64,000 bases of DNA. Source: Texcoconibacillus texcoconensis (GTDB taxonomy: Bacteria > Bacillota > Bacilli > Bacillales > Salisediminibacteriaceae). Each line of letters begins with the position of its first letter. The first letter of the stretch is position 1. Where the stretch lies: assembly GCF_014202575.1 (NCBI RefSeq), contig NZ_JACHHB010000010.1, positions 1-64,000 on the forward strand. Direction: 5' to 3'. The translations under genes were made by a program, and so were the position numbers. This document shows positions 62,584 to 64,000 of this stretch, piece after piece. The notes beneath the pieces were generated by a model. It searched no databases, was not told the origin of the DNA, and worked only from the letters and a program-made list of their open reading frames with translations.

Positions 62584-64000
62584 TTAAGCGTTTTCAAAAT
62601 CCTTTTTTATTTCTAGTGAACGCTCTAAAATTTCAACAATATCTGACGTGTTCACTTCTTCTTCCACTTCTTTTGACTTTGTGCCGTCGTTTAGCATCGT
62701 TAAGCAATACGGACATGCACTACTAATTGTCGAAGGTTTTACAGCTAGTGCTTGTTCTGTTCGCGCCTCATTAATGCGTGTTCCTGTTTCTTCTTCCATC
62801 CACATCATGCCGCCACCAGCTCCACAGCAAAGGCCATCTTCACGATTTCTTTCCATCTCGACGACTTTGACTCCTGGAATGAGGCGGAGGATTTCTCTTG
62901 GCGGATCGAAGACATCATTGTAACGCCCTAAGTAGCAAGAATCATGGTACGTAATCGTTTCGTTCACTTCATTTATTGGCTTGAGTTTCCCTTCCTTCAT
63001 CCAATCGTAGAGAAGCTCTGTATGATGGTACACTTCGGCATCTAGACCAAATTCAGGGTATTCGTTTTTTAATGTGTTGTACGCGTGCGGGTCGATGGTG
63101 ACGATTTTTTTTACATCATGTTTTTGAAACTCTTCTATATTTGCGGTTGCAAGCTCTTGGAACAAAAATTCATTGCCGACTCGACGCGGTGTATCTCCTG
63201 AATTTTTTTCCTTATTTCCGAGAATCGCAAACTTCACGCCTGCTTCATTCATCATCTTTGCAAACGATTGGGCAATTTTTTGACTTCTGTTATCGTATGA
63301 TCCCATGGAACCGACAAAGAACAAATATTCGAAGGTTTCACCTGCTTTTTTCAACTCTTTGACTGTCGGTGCATCAATATCTTCGCGCCCTTCACGCCAT
63401 TTTTCACGCTCTTTACGATTGATCCCCCACGGATTACCTTGACGTTCTATATTTGTAATTGTCCGCTGCACGTCTTGATCCATCTTTCCTTCAGTAAGAA
63501 CAAGGTAACGGCGCATATCAATGATCTTATCAACGTGCTCGTTTGCAACTGGGCACTGGTCTTCGCAGTTTCTACATGTCGTGCATGCCCAAAGTTCTTC
63601 TTCTGTAATGACATCACCGATCAAATTGATTTCATTTGGGTCAATCGTTGCTGCAACCTCGCCTTTTGCGGATGCGATTTGATTTCCGTTCGTATTTTTA
63701 AATGCAAACGCTGGCATCCATGGCTGTTGTGAAGTGATGGCAGCACCTTTTTCCGTCAAGTGGTCGCGCATCTTCACGATTAAATCCATTGGAGAAAGCA
63801 TCTTGCCAGTCCCGGTTGCAGGGCACATATTCGTGCAACGCCCGCACTCGACACATGCATAGAGATCTAGCAACTGCTTTTGGTCAAAATCCTCAATCAT
63901 GTTTTTGCCGAATTTCTCGGCCTCTTCATCTTCGAAATTAATCGACTGCAGCTGACCTTTTTCATGGGTCGGCCCTAACCAAACATTCGCAGGGCCTGCA
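62584..64000 (-). CDS. fadF: FadF-like Fe-S oxidoreductase (partial at right edge)
   Basis: Iron-sulfur/heterodisulfide-reductase-like protein presumed to pass electrons from acyl-CoA dehydrogenation to the membrane. The reading frame has no stop up to position 64000, so the N-terminal part (a nitrate-reductase-gamma-like membrane domain in full-length relatives of about 700 aa) is outside. The visible part has two [4Fe-4S] motifs, CVECGRCTNMCP and CTTCRNCEDQCP, then two CCG-type domains with SCYLGRY and GLCCGAGGGMMW. Its place beside thiolase and rpoE-proximal acyl-CoA genes matches B. subtilis fadF (ywjF). An internal ATG at 63900 is not the true start because coding similarity continues upstream. 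Confidence 0.88.
   Translation of the reverse strand, partial: AGPANVWLGPTHEKGQLQSINFEDEEAEKFGKNMIEDFDQKQLLDLYACVECGRCTNMCPATGTGKMLSPMDLIVKMRDHLTEKGAAITSQQPWMPAFAFKNTNGNQIASAKGEVAATIDPNEINLIGDVITEEELWACTTCRNCEDQCPVANEHVDKIIDMRRYLVLTEGKMDQDVQRTITNIERQGNPWGINRKEREKWREGREDIDAPTVKELKKAGETFEYLFFVGSMGSYDNRSQKIAQSFAKMMNEAGVKFAILGNKEKNSGDTPRRVGNEFLFQELATANIEEFQKHDVKKIVTIDPHAYNTLKNEYPEFGLDAEVYHHTELLYDWMKEGKLKPINEVNETITYHDSCYLGRYNDVFDPPREILRLIPGVKVVEMERNREDGLCCGAGGGMMWMEEETGTRINEARTEQALAVKPSTISSACPYCLTMLNDGTKSKEVEEEVNTSDIVEILERSLEIKKDFENA

Noticed and set aside
63900-64000. ATG at 63900 as the start of fadF
   Set aside because: The frame stays open to the window edge with protein-like sequence, and the family has a large N-terminal domain; the gene is partial.

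Overview
The window is a chromosomal segment from a spore-forming member of the Bacillaceae, most likely an alkaliphile and perhaps also salt-tolerant. Gene order closely follows the Bacillus subtilis stretch rpoE-pyrG-spo0F-fba-tal-murZ-glpX-rho-rpmE-tdk ... prfA-prmC-spoIIR-ywlB/C/D/E-rpiB-ywlG-glyA-upp-mnaA-atp operon-ywzB-ywmB-murA, shown here in reverse, so almost every gene is on the minus strand. Sporulation genes (spo0F, spoIIR, ywmB, a YhcN/YlaJ-type lipoprotein) support a spore former. The alkaliphile inference rests on two ATP synthase residues: the c subunit has a P51-x-x-E54-x-x-P57 motif, and the a subunit has Lys182 at the position where neutrophiles carry Gly (E. coli Gly218).

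Layout, left to right. 1-132: the 5' end of a group II intron running off the left edge, directly behind an intrinsic terminator. 153-4317: a lipoprotein alkaline phosphatase, then murA, ywmB and ywzB. 4643-5285: a terminator and a cluster of hairpin-forming intergenic repeats. 5286-14892: an 11-gene nuo operon (A, B, C, D, H, I, J, K, L, M, N) without nuoE, nuoF or nuoG. 14893-15727: a palindromic region with one copy of a MITE-like element. 15728-22945: the complete atp operon, from atpZ and atpI to atpC. 23248-25500: a secreted Vpr-like subtilase. 25730-37826: the mnaA-upp, glyA, ywl, spoIIR and prmC-prfA block, with a second MITE-like copy and a cluster of DnaA boxes at tsaC (ywlC). 38128-39456: a plus-strand CoA-disulfide reductase followed by short inverted repeats. 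39821-51091: the conserved tdk-to-rpoE block. 51284-53035: three prepilin-like genes. 53141-64000: an acyl-CoA degradation cluster (fadF, thiolase, hydroxyacyl-CoA dehydrogenase, two acyl-CoA dehydrogenases, MeaB-type GTPase, TetR regulator, fused isobutyryl-CoA mutase IcmF).

How the genes fit together. The nuo complex, ATP synthase and fatty/branched-chain acyl-CoA enzymes form an energy-metabolism theme. mnaA, murA and murZ supply the cell envelope. upp, tdk and pyrG handle pyrimidines. fba, tal, glpX and rpiB handle central carbon.

The best regulatory observations are: a pyrG leader with a start site at GGGC and a pyrimidine-rich terminator stem, as expected for CTP-sensing attenuation; a run of same-orientation DnaA boxes at tsaC; a hairpin that sequesters the mntP ribosome binding site; and a TetR-type operator before the thiolase. 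The most unusual proteins are a YwlE arginine phosphatase with a roughly 70-residue helical insertion and a prepilin fused to a repeated beta-type C-terminal domain. I found no tRNA, rRNA, CRISPR array or prophage.
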